Shown: positions 1 to 9,176 of the stretch, piece by piece
How positions within the stretch are numbered: position 1 is the first letter of the stretch
Layout of the letters: each line of letters starts with the position of its first letter
Origin: Brevundimonas sp.
GTDB taxonomy: Bacteria; Pseudomonadota; Alphaproteobacteria; Caulobacterales; Caulobacteraceae
Reading direction: 5' to 3'
Length of the DNA stretch: 64,000 nucleotides
NCBI RefSeq assembly: GCF_030704825.1
Contig: NZ_JAUYNX010000030.1
Span: 1 to 64,000 of the forward strand
Notes under the pieces: generated by a model
Database searches by the model: none
Told to the model about the DNA's origin: nothing
Seen by the model: only the letters and a program-made list of their open reading frames with translations
Translations under genes and position numbers: made by a program

Positions 1-355
1 CCGCCCCCGTCGGCTTGCGTGAACCGGTCGCGCGGAGCGCAGGCGGCGACGCCGAAAACTCAATCCGGTCCCCGTAACGCGAAAGCAGGGGGCCACATCA
101 CGGTTCCGGGCCGACCCGCCCGCGCTCCGCCTCCTCCCCACTCGACCTGCCGCGCCCGCGCGGCGGGACGAGGCCGCATGACTTCGTCATCCCCGGACAA
201 CGAGCCCCGCGGGGCGAGGCCGATCCGGGGACACGCCGGAGAGGCGAGCACGCATGTCCGGAATCCTTCGTCCCGCCAGCGACCGTTCGCCACGCCCTCC
301 AATTAGGGAAACAAACATGCGGAAAATCAACGACCTGAGGCACTTCCACACCGCC
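1..355. other. Upstream region of the atp operon without a supportable gene
   Basis: No convincing coding sequence is visible here. The open frames on both strands are low-complexity Arg/Pro/Ala-rich translations typical of GC-rich noncoding DNA. The stretch holds one REP-like palindrome (186-232) and leads into a candidate promoter at 356-382. A gene ending to the left of the window cannot be excluded. Confidence 0.5.
186..232. repeat. REP-like palindrome
   Basis: The arms TCCCCGGA (190-197) and TCCGGGGA (224-231) are perfect inverse complements. They enclose a second GC-rich palindromic core, GCCCCGCGGGGC. The outer sequence (TCATCCCCGGACAA...GATCCGGGGAC) resembles intergenic palindromes that are common in alphaproteobacterial genomes. 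Its family differs from the elements at 60009 and 62775. Confidence 0.5.
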
Positions 356-382
356 TTGACCAATCGGGGTCACGCCTATAGG
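356..382 (+). promoter_or_regulatory. Candidate housekeeping promoter of the atp operon
   Basis: TTGACC (356-361) is followed after 15 bases by TATAGG (377-382), about 70 bases upstream of the atpI start. The spacing is shorter than the E. coli 17 bp. It is close to the short spacings reported for Caulobacter sigma-73 promoters (TTGAC then GCTANAWC). This is inference from sequence only. Confidence 0.4.
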
Positions 383-451
383 TTCCGCGCCGAATTCAGA
401 CCCTCCTCGACGCCCGTCTTTCGACGTCAGCGGAGAGGCGCTGAGGCCCCT

Positions 452-814
452 ATGTCCCTTCCTCCGGAATCGCGCGAAGAGGCGATCAAACGCCTCGCCG
501 AAAGCGCATCCGCGATGGAGGCGCGCAACGCGCCCCGCCTCTCGCACGAGGCCGCGGGGCAGGCGGCGGCGGGGCAGGCCTGGAAGATCATCGCCGACCT
601 GTTCGGCGGCGTCTTCGTGGGCCTCGCGATCGGCTTCGGGGTCGACCATTTCGCCGGCACTTCGCCGGTGGGCATTATCGGCGGGGTCCTGCTGGGCTTC
701 GCCATTTCGGTCTGGATGGCGTGGCGCACGGCGCAACGTCTGATGGCCGAAGCCAACAAGCACGGGGAGCCTGAGTCGGTTCCCTTCGATGACGACGAAG
801 ACCAGGGAGCCTGA
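452..814 (+). CDS. atpI: ATP synthase accessory protein AtpI
   Basis: A 120-residue small membrane protein that opens the F0 operon. In this family AtpI assists assembly of the c-ring in the cytoplasmic membrane. The N-terminal ~45 residues are hydrophilic and helical. They are followed by two membrane segments (about residues 50-70 and 76-95) rich in Gly and Ala, then an acidic C-terminus ending DDDEDQGA. I chose the ATG at 452 because the in-frame upstream extension (to 254) is Arg/Pro-rich and not AtpI-like. The stop lies 7 bases before atpB. Identification rests on position, size and two-helix topology. Confidence 0.85.
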   Translation: MSLPPESREEAIKRLAESASAMEARNAPRLSHEAAGQAAAGQAWKIIADLFGGVFVGLAIGFGVDHFAGTSPVGIIGGVLLGFAISVWMAWRTAQRLMAEANKHGEPESVPFDDDEDQGA

Positions 815-821
815 TCGCCCG

Positions 822-1601
822 ATGGCCGATCCGCTACATCAGTTTCAGGTTACGCCGCTGCCGGGTCTCGACTTCGGCGAAGTGACGCTGCCTGTCGTCG
901 GCACGGTGCATCTGGCCTTCACCAATTCCCACCTCGCCATGACCATCGGCTTCCTGCTGGTCGTGGGCTTCCTGACGCTGGTCACCTCGAACGCCAAGGT
1001 GGTCCCGGGCCGGACGCAGGCGGTGGGCGAGACCCTGTTCGGCATGATCGACGGCCTGACCGAGTCCATCATCGGTCACGACGGCAAGAAGTATTTCCCC
1101 TTCGTCTTCACCGTCTTCACCTTCATCCTCGGGATGAACCTGCTGGGCATGTTCCTCAGCTTCACCGCCACCTCGCAGCTCGCCGTGACGGCCACCTTCG
1201 GCCTCATCACCTTCGGCCTCGTCGTGATCGTCGGCCTGGTGAAGAACGGCGCCAACTTTCTCAAGCTGTTCTGGCCCACCGGCGCCCCGCTGGTGATGCG
1301 CCCGATCGTCGGCCTGATCGAATTCTTCTCCTTCCTGCTCCGCCCGCTCACCCTGACGCTTCGTCTGTTCGGCAACATGATGGGCGGCCACATCGCCCTG
1401 AAGGTGTTCGCCGGCTTCGTGGCCACGGCGGTCGTCGGCGCCGCCGGCTGGTTCGGCGTGCTGATCTTCCCGCTCGCGCTGGGCATGACCATCGGCCTGA
1501 CCGCGCTGGAGTTCCTCGTGGCCTTCCTTCAGGCCTTCGTTTTCGCTGTTCTGACCTGCATCTACCTCAACGATGTGGTCAACCTGGGCGACGGCCACTG
1601 A
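822..1601 (+). CDS. atpB: F0F1 ATP synthase subunit a
   Basis: The 259-residue integral membrane subunit that forms the proton half-channels of F0. The diagnostic fourth-helix motif [13 protein letters not shown] contains the essential Arg that interacts with the c-ring carboxylate. The C-terminal helix pair ([21 protein letters not shown]) is typical of the family. The N-terminal [10 protein letters not shown] resembles other alphaproteobacterial a subunits, so the ATG at 822 is preferred over an upstream in-frame start at 789 that would overlap atpI. It lies between atpI and atpE as expected for the class. Confidence 0.96.
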   Translation: MADPLHQFQVTPLPGLDFGEVTLPVVGTVHLAFTNSHLAMTIGFLLVVGFLTLVTSNAKVVPGRTQAVGETLFGMIDGLTESIIGHDGKKYFPFVFTVFTFILGMNLLGMFLSFTATSQLAVTATFGLITFGLVVIVGLVKNGANFLKLFWPTGAPLVMRPIVGLIEFFSFLLRPLTLTLRLFGNMMGGHIALKVFAGFVATAVVGAAGWFGVLIFPLALGMTIGLTALEFLVAFLQAFVFAVLTCIYLNDVVNLGDGH

Positions 1602-1654
1602 GCCGCGACCAGTTCGTTCCAACCAACCCAACCTCGATAACAGGACTTAAGACC

Positions 1655-1879
1655 ATGGACCCTCAAGCCGCTAAGCTCATTGGCGCCGGCATCGCGATGT
1701 GCGGCATGATCGGCGCCGGCATCGGCGTCGGCAACATCTTCGGCCAGTTCCTGGCGGGCGCCCTGCGCAACCCGTCGGCCGCCGGCTCGCAAATCGGCAA
1801 CCTGTTCGTGGGCGCGGCTCTGGCCGAAGCCCTGGGCATCCTGGCCTTCGTCATGGGCATCCTGATCTGGATTTCGTAA
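1655..1879 (+). CDS. atpE: F0F1 ATP synthase subunit c
   Basis: A 74-residue proteolipid that builds the rotor ring. It has two hydrophobic hairpin helices. The first is Gly-rich ([19 protein letters not shown]), the polar loop carries the conserved RNP at 38-40, and the second helix holds the proton-binding carboxylate Glu58 within ALAEALGI. Glu with no Na+-type ligand pattern points to a proton-driven ring (inference). It follows atpB by 53 bases, which is enough for its own ribosome entry, as expected for the high-copy subunit. Confidence 0.97.
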   Translation: MDPQAAKLIGAGIAMCGMIGAGIGVGNIFGQFLAGALRNPSAAGSQIGNLFVGAALAEALGILAFVMGILIWIS

Positions 1880-1951
1880 TCGGCTCTATCGGCGGCGCGG
1901 ATCCCCGCGCCGCCGGCTGACGCGAACCCCCGTTCCACCACCAGGCGATCG

Positions 1952-2545
1952 ATGACCGTTCACGCAACACCCGTGCCGCCCGCTGACGCGACCCATCCGG
2001 TCGCGATCGAGGACACGCACGCCACGACCGAAGCCGCTCACGGCGGCGAACACGAGTCGGGCGGCCTGCCCCAGTTCGAGTTCCAGCACTGGTTCGGACA
2101 GATCGTCTATCTGATCTTCCTGTTCGCCATCCTGTACTTCCTGATCGCCAGGGTTTTCGCGCCGCGCATGCGCCGTGTCTTTGACGAGCGGAGCTCGACC
2201 ATCTCCACGGCGGTTCAGACCGCCCGTCAGGTCCAGGCCGAGGCCGCCGGTCAGGCCGAGGCCGCCAAGGCCGAGGTCGAGGCGGCCCGTGCCGCCTCGC
2301 GCGCCACCGCCGCGGCCGCCAAGGCGCGCGTGACCGACGAGGCCAACGCCCGCGGAGCCGCCGAGGAAGCGATCGTCAGCGCCCGCATCGCGGACGCCGA
2401 GGCCGCCATCGGCAAGACCCGCGACGCCGCCATGGCCAACGTCGCCGCCATCGCTTCGGACACGGCCGCGGCCATCGTCGAACGTCTCACCGGCAAGGCC
2501 CCGACGGGCGCCGAAGCCGCCGCCGCCGTGAAGGGCGCCGCCTGA
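1952..2545 (+). CDS. F0F1 ATP synthase subunit b' (peripheral stalk)
   Basis: A 197-residue b-type stalk subunit. A His/Ala/Glu-rich N-terminal extension (about residues 1-45) precedes one membrane helix (QIVYLIFLFAILYFLIARVF). A long Ala/Glu/Arg helix follows and would pair with the b subunit as a right-handed coiled coil. The paired b' and b genes, with the longer extended copy first, match photosynthetic and alphaproteobacterial operons. Its stop overlaps the atpF start (TGATG), consistent with coupled synthesis of the two partners. Often named atpG or atpF2. Confidence 0.93.
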   Translation: MTVHATPVPPADATHPVAIEDTHATTEAAHGGEHESGGLPQFEFQHWFGQIVYLIFLFAILYFLIARVFAPRMRRVFDERSSTISTAVQTARQVQAEAAGQAEAAKAEVEAARAASRATAAAAKARVTDEANARGAAEEAIVSARIADAEAAIGKTRDAAMANVAAIASDTAAAIVERLTGKAPTGAEAAAAVKGAA

Positions 2546-3057
2546 TGGAATTCTTCAATCCCCACCTCTACGACCTGTCGAACCCGGAACTCTGGGTCGC
2601 CATCGGTCTGATCCTGTTCTTCGTCATCGTCGTCGTGGCGGGCGTGCCCAAGCTCATCGCCGGGGTGCTCGACGGCAAGGCCGCCAAAATCCAGTCGGAA
2701 CTCGACGAGGCCGCCCGTCTGCGCGCCGAGGCCGAGGCCCTGCTGGCCCAGATCCGTCTGGAAAAGGCCGAGGCCGAGGCCCAGGCTGCCGATATGCTCG
2801 CCGCCGCCGAGGCCGACGCCCGCCTGATGGAGGTCGAGGCCAAGGCCAGGCTCGAAGAGACCCTGGCCCGCCGTCAGGCCCTGGCCGAACGCCGCATCGC
2901 CCAGGCCGAGGTCCAGGCCGTGGCCGAGGTCAAGACCGCCGCCGCCGACCTCGCCGCCCGCGCCGCTGAACAGATTCTCGCCGCCCGTCTGGCCGGCCAG
3001 AAGACCGACCCCCTGCTCGACGCCGCCATCGGCCAGATCGGCTCGCGGCTCAACTAG
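2545..3057 (+). CDS. atpF: F0F1 ATP synthase subunit b
   Basis: A 170-residue stalk subunit and the last gene of the F0 operon. The N-terminal sequence LWVAIGLILFFVIVVVAGVP forms the single membrane anchor. Residues from about 45 onward form a charged Ala/Glu/Arg coiled coil that holds F1 against rotation. The start overlaps the stop of b', so the two are translationally coupled. A strong terminator follows 22 bases after the stop, so the F1 genes must lie elsewhere in the genome. Confidence 0.95.
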   Translation: MEFFNPHLYDLSNPELWVAIGLILFFVIVVVAGVPKLIAGVLDGKAAKIQSELDEAARLRAEAEALLAQIRLEKAEAEAQAADMLAAAEADARLMEVEAKARLEETLARRQALAERRIAQAEVQAVAEVKTAAADLAARAAEQILAARLAGQKTDPLLDAAIGQIGSRLN

Positions 3058-3079
3058 GGGCGTCGCCGTCGGAAAATCA

Positions 3080-3109
3080 GGCCCCGCCGCTCGCCGGCGG
3101 GGCCTTTTT
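3080..3109 (+). terminator. Rho-independent terminator after the F0 operon
   Basis: A perfect 10-bp GC stem (GGCCCCGCCG at 3080-3089, CGGCGGGGCC at 3095-3104) has a 5-base loop and is followed by TTTTT. It lies 22 bases after atpF and just before the 3' end of the convergent gene. Confidence 0.9.
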
Positions 3110-3111
3110 CG

Positions 3112-3597
3112 TCAATGCGCCGGCGCGCCGGCGATCGGCACATGGTGGTGCTTGTCGCGGGCGACCAGCCGTCCGTACACATTGCCCAGCACGATGCCGT
3201 ACACGGCGTGGATGGCGATCATCCACGCCAGGGTGCCGAATCCGGCCTGCATGAAGAAGATGCCGACCGGGCGACCGACGACCCCTGCCAGCGGGGCCAC
3301 CGTCAGACCCATCACGATGAAGGCGCCGACGGCGAAGAGAATGCCCTTCGATTCGGGCGTGTCCGTGGGCAGGCGGGGACACAGGGCCCCGAAGACCGGG
3401 CCCAGAACGAAGGTTCCGACGACGAAGTGGGCGATCCAGCCCACGATCATCAGATCGGGCGTCTGCAGCATGACCGACAGGAGCCGCGGGAAACTGGCGG
3501 CCCAGGGCCCGAAATAGAGGTTGGCCACCTCCAGCACCGATACGGCGACCGTCGCGGCGAAGCCGGCGATCATGCCCTTTTGCACGCGTGACATCAT
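3112..3597 (-). CDS. Small membrane protein, DUF6789-like
   Basis: A 161-residue protein with four predicted membrane helices (about residues 8-28, 49-70, 87-108 and 119-140) and a His-rich cytoplasmic tail (KHHHVPIAGAPAH). The pattern of a short N-terminus, a Gly-rich helix GMIAGFAATVAVS and a central LVGWIAHF-like helix recalls the DUF6789 family, whose function is unknown. The start is either of two adjacent ATGs (3597 or 3594). It is convergent with atpF and shares the terminator region. No enzymatic motif is visible. Confidence 0.75.
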   Translation of the reverse strand: MMSRVQKGMIAGFAATVAVSVLEVANLYFGPWAASFPRLLSVMLQTPDLMIVGWIAHFVVGTFVLGPVFGALCPRLPTDTPESKGILFAVGAFIVMGLTVAPLAGVVGRPVGIFFMQAGFGTLAWMIAIHAVYGIVLGNVYGRLVARDKHHHVPIAGAPAH

Positions 3598-3756
3598 GAC
3601 CTTCAGCGCCTCCCAAACGCTTGTTGTGGTTCAGATTACGCGAGAGGAGCATACGCCTGCTGCGGACAACGGCGATCACATTGCCGTGCGCGGCCACCTT
3701 GCCGCCACATGACGGCGCCGATGGCGGCCAGCGCCGGGGTCTGTATAAGTCGCCGG

Positions 3757-4458
3757 ATGAAAGCGCGTTTCCTCTGGCGGGCCCACCGGGCCCGCATGCT
3801 CGACCAGTCGACCGAACTGGCGCTGATCCGCCGGCATGCGAAGCCGGGCGACCTCGCCTGCGATGTCGGCGCCAACAAGGGCAGCTATCTCTACTGGATG
3901 GCGCGCTGGGCTGGGCGGGTCGTCGCCTTCGAGCCCCAGCCGGGTCTGGCCTCGTATCTGGAGACCATCGCCGCGACCCTGCCGCTGCGCAATGTGACCA
4001 TCGAACAGCAGGGGGTCTCGGAGCGTTCCGGCGTGCTGACCCTCTACATGCCGTCGGTCAATTCACCCGAAGCCAGCCTCGAGCCGATCGACGGCGCGCA
4101 GAAGGTCGAGGTGCCGGTCGTGTCGCTGGACGACTATTTCGCAGGGTCCGAACGCCTCGCCATGCTCAAGATCGACGTCGAGGGGCACGAGCTGGACGTG
4201 TTCAGGGGCGCCGACCGCATCCTGCGCCAGGATCGACCGGTCCTGCTGTTCGAATGCGAGCAGCGGCACCTGCGGACCGGCACGGTGTTCGACTGTTTCC
4301 GCTACCTCGAGGCGCGGGGCTACGCGGGCCGGTTCATCCAGGGCAAGTCCCTGAAGCCGGTGTCGGAATTCGATCTCGCGCTCCATCAGAACCAGACCGG
4401 AGAGCGGTTCTGGCGTCACCCTGACTACAGCAACAACTTCCTGTTCGAACCCGTCTGA
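3757..4458 (+). CDS. FkbM family methyltransferase
   Basis: A SAM-dependent methyltransferase of about 233 residues. Motif I is CDVGANKGSY, followed by the acidic strand end VVAFEPQP and the FkbM-typical LKIDVEGHELDVFRGA. These enzymes O-methylate sugars or other small molecules, often in surface polysaccharide pathways; the substrate here is unknown. Two earlier in-frame ATGs (3709, 3721) would add 16 residues of poor quality. A TATAAG at 3744 resembles a -10 element, so I prefer the ATG at 3757, but this is not certain. No glycan genes adjoin it. Confidence 0.85.
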   Translation: MKARFLWRAHRARMLDQSTELALIRRHAKPGDLACDVGANKGSYLYWMARWAGRVVAFEPQPGLASYLETIAATLPLRNVTIEQQGVSERSGVLTLYMPSVNSPEASLEPIDGAQKVEVPVVSLDDYFAGSERLAMLKIDVEGHELDVFRGADRILRQDRPVLLFECEQRHLRTGTVFDCFRYLEARGYAGRFIQGKSLKPVSEFDLALHQNQTGERFWRHPDYSNNFLFEPV

Positions 4459-4464
4459 GCCGGC

Positions 4465-6036
4465 CTATTCGGCCGCGATGTTCGAGCCTTCCGGCGCCGT
4501 CCAGCGCAGCACCGGCGAGCGGGCGGCGCGGGTTTCATCCAGACGCTTCAGCGGCGCATGGAAAGGCGCGCCCTTGAAGCGGTCGACGTCGCCGGCCTTC
4601 GCCGCCGTCGCCAGGGCCCGCATCGCCTCGATGAAGCGATCCAGTTCCTGCTTCGATTCCGTCTCGGTCGGCTCGATCAGCATGGCCCCGTGGACGACCA
4701 GCGGGAAATACATGGTCATCGGGTGGAAACCCTCGTCGATCATCGCCTTGGCGAAGTCGAGCGTGGTCACCTCGGTGCCCTTCAGCCATTCGTCGTCGAA
4801 CAGGGCCTCATGCATGCAGGGCCCGTCCGGGAAGGCCGGGCTCATCAGGTCCGACAGCCGGGCCTTGATATAGTTGGCGTTCAGCACCGCGTCCTCGGCG
4901 ACCTGACGCAGCCCGTCCGAGCCATGGCTCATCATGTAGCTCAGGGCCCGGGTGTACATCCCCATCTGCCCCTGGAAGGCGCACAGGCGGCCGAAGGCCT
5001 GGGCCGCCTCGTCCTCCTCGCGCTCGACCAGCCGATAGCCGTCGGCGTCATGCACGACCCACGGAGCGGGCGCGAACGGCGCCAGCGCCTCCGACAGCAC
5101 CACCGGACCCGCGCCCGGCCCGCCGCCGCCGTGCGGCGTCGAGAAGGTCTTGTGCAGATTGATGTGCATCGCATCAACGCCCAGATCGCCCGGGCGCACC
5201 CGTCCGACGATGGCGTTGAAGTTCGCCCCGTCGCAGTAGAAATAGGCCCCGGCCTCATGCGTCAGCCGGCTGATCTCGAGGATGTCGCGCTCGAACAGGC
5301 CGCAGGTGTTCGGATTGGTCACCATGATGGCCGCGACGTCGTCGCCCAGCTTGGACGCCAGATCGGCCACATCGACGCGGCCGTCCTCGGTCTGGGCCAC
5401 CTCGACGACGGTGTAGCCGACGAAGGCGGCGGTGGCCGGGTTGGTCCCGTGGGCCGAGGTCGGCACCAGCACCTTGCGGCGCTTCTCATGCTGGCCCGAG
5501 GCCTCGTGGGCGGCGCGGATGGCCATCAGGCCGCACAGCTCGCCATGGGCCCCGGCCTTGGGCGACAGGGCCACGGCCGGCATGCCGGTAAGGGTCTTCA
5601 GCCAGTGCGCCAGCGTATCCATCAGCTCCAGCGCGCCCTGGACGGTGGAGGTCGGCTGCAGCGGGTGGATGTCCGAAAAGCCCGGCAGTCGGGCGATCTT
5701 CTCGTTGAGGCGCGGGTTGTGCTTCATCGTGCAAGAGCCCAGCGGATAGATGGCCAGGTCGATGGCGTGGTTCTTCTGCGACAGGCGCACATAGTGGCGC
5801 ATGGTCTCGGGCTCCGAGAGGCCCGGCAGGCCGATCGGATTCTTGCGGACCAGGCCGCCGAGATCGGACCCGTCCGTCTTCGGCTCCGGCAAGTCGACGC
5901 CGGTCTTGCCCCAGCCGTCGCTCTCGAAGATCAGGTGCTCGTCCTGCAACAGGCCGCGGCCGCCCGTCAGGGTGGCGGGCTTGCTCTCGACGCGGTTCGG
6001 GGTGGTCGGGCGGCCGACGGTGTTCATGGTGCTCAT
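4465..6036 (-). CDS. gcvPB: Glycine dehydrogenase (decarboxylating) subunit 2
   Basis: The 523-residue C-terminal half of the split P-protein. It binds pyridoxal phosphate and, with GcvPA, decarboxylates glycine and passes the aminomethyl group to lipoyl-GcvH. The Schiff-base Lys is Lys296 in HINLHKTFSTPHGGGGPG. The region around 100 (GSCTMKHNPR) and SAHGTNPATA are also typical. It is last in the gcv operon, 11 bases after gcvPA. The split form is usual for this lineage. Confidence 0.97.
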   Translation of the reverse strand: MSTMNTVGRPTTPNRVESKPATLTGGRGLLQDEHLIFESDGWGKTGVDLPEPKTDGSDLGGLVRKNPIGLPGLSEPETMRHYVRLSQKNHAIDLAIYPLGSCTMKHNPRLNEKIARLPGFSDIHPLQPTSTVQGALELMDTLAHWLKTLTGMPAVALSPKAGAHGELCGLMAIRAAHEASGQHEKRRKVLVPTSAHGTNPATAAFVGYTVVEVAQTEDGRVDVADLASKLGDDVAAIMVTNPNTCGLFERDILEISRLTHEAGAYFYCDGANFNAIVGRVRPGDLGVDAMHINLHKTFSTPHGGGGPGAGPVVLSEALAPFAPAPWVVHDADGYRLVEREEDEAAQAFGRLCAFQGQMGMYTRALSYMMSHGSDGLRQVAEDAVLNANYIKARLSDLMSPAFPDGPCMHEALFDDEWLKGTEVTTLDFAKAMIDEGFHPMTMYFPLVVHGAMLIEPTETESKQELDRFIEAMRALATAAKAGDVDRFKGAPFHAPLKRLDETRAARSPVLRWTAPEGSNIAAE

Positions 6037-6047
6037 CGTTCCGCTCC

Positions 6048-7394
6048 TCAGTTCGCCAGGACCTTGGCGAGCGAACCCGCCAGGATCTTGATGTCGGCAT
6101 CCATGGTCATCTCGGTCGCCGCGACCAGCAGGACGTCATCCATGCCGGCTTCCGGAGCCAGACGGCTGTAGGGCACGCCGGCGAGGATGCGATGCTGGGC
6201 CAGCTGCTCCACCACCTCGGCAGCCGGCTTCGGCAGGCGTACGGCGAACTCGTTGAAGAACCGCGGCGTCAGGACCTCGACGCCGGGGACGGCTGCCAGC
6301 GCGTCACGCGTCGCCAGCGCCTTCTCGTGGTTCAGCAGGGCCATCTTCCGCAGCCCCGTCTCACCCAGCAGGCTCATGTGGATCGTGAACGCGAGCGTGC
6401 ACAGGCCGGAGTTGGTGCAGATGTTCGAAGTCGCCTTGTCCCGCCGGATATGCTGTTCGCGCGTCGACAGCGTCAGGACGAAGCCGCGCGTACCGTCGGC
6501 GTCCACCGTCTCGCCGGTCAGGCGGCCGGGCATCTGGCGCACCAGCTTTTCGCGGCAGGCGAACAAACCGACGTAGGGACCGCCGAAGTTCAGGGCGTTG
6601 CCGATCGACTGGCCCTCGGCGGCGACGATGTCGGCCCCCATCTCGCCCGGCGACTTCAGCAGACCCATCGACACGGCCTCGGTGACCACGACGATCAGCA
6701 GGGCGCCGGCGGCATGGGCGGCCTCGGCGATCTTCGTCACGTCCGTGGCCGTGCCGAAGACGTTGGGGGTCTGGACCACGACGCAGGCGGTGTCCGGTCC
6801 GATGCGGGCGATGACGTCCGCCTCGGCGTCCACGGCGGCGGGCAGGACCTGGGTCTCGACGCCGACGGCGTGGACCACGGTCTCGGTCGCCCGGACGTAG
6901 TGCGGGTGCACCCCGCCCGAGATCACCGCCTTGTTGCGGCGGGTCACGCGGGTGGCCATCAGCACGCCCTCGGCCATGGCGGTCGAGCCGTCATAGAGGC
7001 TGGCGTTGGCCACCGGCATGCCGGTCAGGTTGGCGACCTGGGTCTGGAACTCGTACAGATACTGCAGCGTGCCCTGGGCGATCTCGGGCTGGTAGGGTGT
7101 GTAGCTGGTCAGGAACTCCGACCGCTGGATCACGTGATCCACCGTCGCCGGCACATGGTGCTTGTAGGCGCCGGCCCCGCAGAAGAACGGAACCGTCCCC
7201 GCCGAGGCGTTCTTGCCCGCCATGGCCCCCAGCGCCCGCTCGACCTCCAGTTCGCCCGCCACGCGCGGCAGGTCGACGAAGCCGTCGCGGCGCGCCGCCT
7301 CGGGCACGTCCACGAACAGGTCGTCGATGGATTTCGCGCCGATGGCCGCCAGCATGGCGGAGCGGTCGTCGGGCGTCAGCGGGAGGTAGCGCAT
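6048..7394 (-). CDS. gcvPA: Glycine dehydrogenase (decarboxylating) subunit 1
   Basis: The 448-residue N-terminal half of the split P-protein, partner of GcvPB in an alpha2beta2 enzyme. The start [19 protein letters not shown] and the segments [13 protein letters not shown] and [13 protein letters not shown] are characteristic. It carries no PLP lysine, as expected for this subunit. It sits 27 bases after gcvH and 11 before gcvPB, clearly one transcript. Confidence 0.97.
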   Translation of the reverse strand: MRYLPLTPDDRSAMLAAIGAKSIDDLFVDVPEAARRDGFVDLPRVAGELEVERALGAMAGKNASAGTVPFFCGAGAYKHHVPATVDHVIQRSEFLTSYTPYQPEIAQGTLQYLYEFQTQVANLTGMPVANASLYDGSTAMAEGVLMATRVTRRNKAVISGGVHPHYVRATETVVHAVGVETQVLPAAVDAEADVIARIGPDTACVVVQTPNVFGTATDVTKIAEAAHAAGALLIVVVTEAVSMGLLKSPGEMGADIVAAEGQSIGNALNFGGPYVGLFACREKLVRQMPGRLTGETVDADGTRGFVLTLSTREQHIRRDKATSNICTNSGLCTLAFTIHMSLLGETGLRKMALLNHEKALATRDALAAVPGVEVLTPRFFNEFAVRLPKPAAEVVEQLAQHRILAGVPYSRLAPEAGMDDVLLVAATEMTMDADIKILAGSLAKVLAN

Positions 7395-7421
7395 GGCGGG
7401 GAGATCCGTGCGTGAAAGGGC

Positions 7422-7784
7422 TTAGAGGGTGGCGAGGAAGGCGTCGTAGGCGGCGCGGTCCATCAGGCCGTCGGTCGAGGCGTCGGACACGCGAATCTTC
7501 GCGAACCAGCCTTCGCCTTCGGGATCGGCGTTGACGGTTTCCGGGGCGGAGGCGAGGGCGGCGTTGCCCTCGATCACCTCGCCCGAGACCGGGGCGTAGA
7601 CGTCCGAAGCCGCCTTGACGCTCTCGACGACGGCGAAGCTGTCGCCCTTCGAGACGGTCTTGCCGGCGTCCGGCGTCTCGACGAACACCACGTCGCCCAG
7701 GGCGTCAGCGGCGTGCTTCGAGATGCCGACGGTGGCCACATCGCCGTCGAGGCGAACCCACTCGTGATCCTTGGTGAAATGCAT
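7422..7784 (-). CDS. gcvH: Glycine cleavage system H protein
   Basis: The 120-residue lipoyl carrier that shuttles the aminomethyl intermediate between the P, T and L proteins. Lys57 in [17 protein letters not shown] is the lipoylation site. The length and the N-terminal [10 protein letters not shown] are standard. It lies 11 bases downstream of gcvT and upstream of gcvPA. The L protein (dihydrolipoamide dehydrogenase) is not in this window. Confidence 0.97.
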   Translation of the reverse strand: MHFTKDHEWVRLDGDVATVGISKHAADALGDVVFVETPDAGKTVSKGDSFAVVESVKAASDVYAPVSGEVIEGNAALASAPETVNADPEGEGWFAKIRVSDASTDGLMDRAAYDAFLATL

Positions 7785-7795
7785 CGATCCGATCC

Positions 7796-8911
7796 TCAGG
7801 CTTTCGGTTTGCGATAGTAGCGTTGGGCGACGAAGGGCATGGCGACGACCTCGGCGGCGGCGGGCTTGCCGCGGACGATGACTTTCAGGTCCGTGCCCAG
7901 TTCGGAGAATTCCGGCGGGACATAGCCCATGGCGATGTTGCGGCCCAGCGTCGGCGACGGGCCGCCCGAGGTGACGTTGCCGATGACGTTTCCGTCCATG
8001 TCGGCGATCTCGGCGCCTTCGCGGGCCGGGGCGCCTTCCTTGACGCTGAGGCCGACGCGGACGCGCGACGGGCCATCAGCCAGTTCCTTCAGGATACGGG
8101 CGGCGCCGTTGAAGTCGGCGCGCTCCTTGCGCGACTTCGACAGGGCGAACGTCAGGGCGCCCTCGACCGGGCTGGTCGTGGCGTCGATGTCGTGGCCATG
8201 CAGCGGCAGGCCGGCCTCGAGGCGCAGGCTGTCGCGGGCGCCCAGACCGATCGGCTTGACCCGGGCGTCCTTGAGAATGGTGTTCCAGATGCGTTCGGCG
8301 TCGGCGTTCGGCACGGAAATCTCGTAGCCGTCCTCGCCCGTGTAGCCCGATCGGGAGACGAAGCAGTCGACCCCGAACAGCACCAGCCGGGCGCAGTCCA
8401 TGAAGCCGAACTCAGCCAGCACTGGCTCGTGCGCGACCATCACCTCGGCGGCCTCGGGGCCCTGGATGGCGATCAGGGCGCGGTCGTCCAGCACAGTCAG
8501 CTTCGCGTCGCCCCGCAGGTTGGCCTGCAGGAAGGCGAAGTCAGCATCCTTGTTGCCGGCGTTGACCACCACATAGAGGCCGTCGTGATCCGGCCGGCCG
8601 GCCATCAGGTCGTCCAGGATCCCGCCCTCGGGGTTCAGCAGCAGGCTGTATTTCTGCCGGCCCGCCTTCAGGATCGCATAGTCGCCGGGCACGAACCGCT
8701 CGAACTGGGCCACGGCGTCGTCGCCGGAAATCCGGCACTGGCCCATGTGCGAGACGTCGAACAGGCCGGCGTGTTCGCGGGTCCAGCGGTGCTCGGCCAG
8801 CACGCCTTCGTACTGCACCGGCATGTCATAGCCGCCGAAGCCGACCATGCGGGCCCCAAGCGCGCGGTGCGCGGCGTTGAGGGGCGTGGTCTTGAGGGTT
8901 TCGTCGGTCAT
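7796..8911 (-). CDS. gcvT: Aminomethyltransferase (glycine cleavage T protein)
   Basis: A 371-residue folate-dependent enzyme that transfers the methylene group to tetrahydrofolate and releases ammonia. Recognisable segments are [24 protein letters not shown] near the N-terminus, LFDVSHMGQ, and [11 protein letters not shown]. The reading frame stays open far upstream (to 9256), but that part overlaps the glycine riboswitch and is Arg/Pro-rich. The ATG at 8911, with GGAG about 8 bases before it, is therefore the start. It is the first gene of the gcv operon, under riboswitch control. Confidence 0.96.
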   Translation of the reverse strand: MTDETLKTTPLNAAHRALGARMVGFGGYDMPVQYEGVLAEHRWTREHAGLFDVSHMGQCRISGDDAVAQFERFVPGDYAILKAGRQKYSLLLNPEGGILDDLMAGRPDHDGLYVVVNAGNKDADFAFLQANLRGDAKLTVLDDRALIAIQGPEAAEVMVAHEPVLAEFGFMDCARLVLFGVDCFVSRSGYTGEDGYEISVPNADAERIWNTILKDARVKPIGLGARDSLRLEAGLPLHGHDIDATTSPVEGALTFALSKSRKERADFNGAARILKELADGPSRVRVGLSVKEGAPAREGAEIADMDGNVIGNVTSGGPSPTLGRNIAMGYVPPEFSELGTDLKVIVRGKPAAAEVVAMPFVAQRYYRKPKA

Positions 8912-8966
8912 GTTCAGGCTCCACGGTCGCGTCTTGGGGCGGAAAGCTCCGCCGTCCTCGCGCCCC

Positions 8967-9141
8967 CGCTGTCCTGAAGCCTGAGAGATTCCGGCGGTCT
9001 CCCGCCTTGCTCCGTCGGCGCGCTCCGGAGAGCGACTTTCCAGCGTCCGTATGTCCTCGCGGTCCGTTTGCCTGAGCGTTTCCGGGGCGGTTGCGCCTTC
9101 GGCTCCGGACCCCTCGAAAGGGCTCCGATCTCTCCCGCGAG
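8967..9141 (-). promoter_or_regulatory. Tandem glycine riboswitch upstream of gcvT
   Basis: There are two glycine aptamers on the minus strand. Aptamer 1 (9141-9056) is closed by CTCGCGG/CCGCGAG and holds the conserved GCCGAAGGCGCAA and CTCAGGCAAACGGACCG. Aptamer 2 (9045-8967) is closed by CGCTG/CAGCG and holds GCCGACGGAGCAA and CTCTCAGGCTTCAGGACAG. A short linker joins them. The expression platform (8966-8912) contains a small hairpin (about 8952-8939) and the gcvT Shine-Dalgarno. In known examples glycine binding turns the gcv operon on. Confidence 0.93.
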
Positions 9142-9176
9142 AGCGCCGCGACCTAGGCCCCGACTCCGGGGCGCTG

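Noticed and set aside
254..451. N-terminal extension of AtpI
   Set aside because: The in-frame 66 residues before the ATG at 452 are basic and unlike AtpI. The candidate promoter lies inside them.
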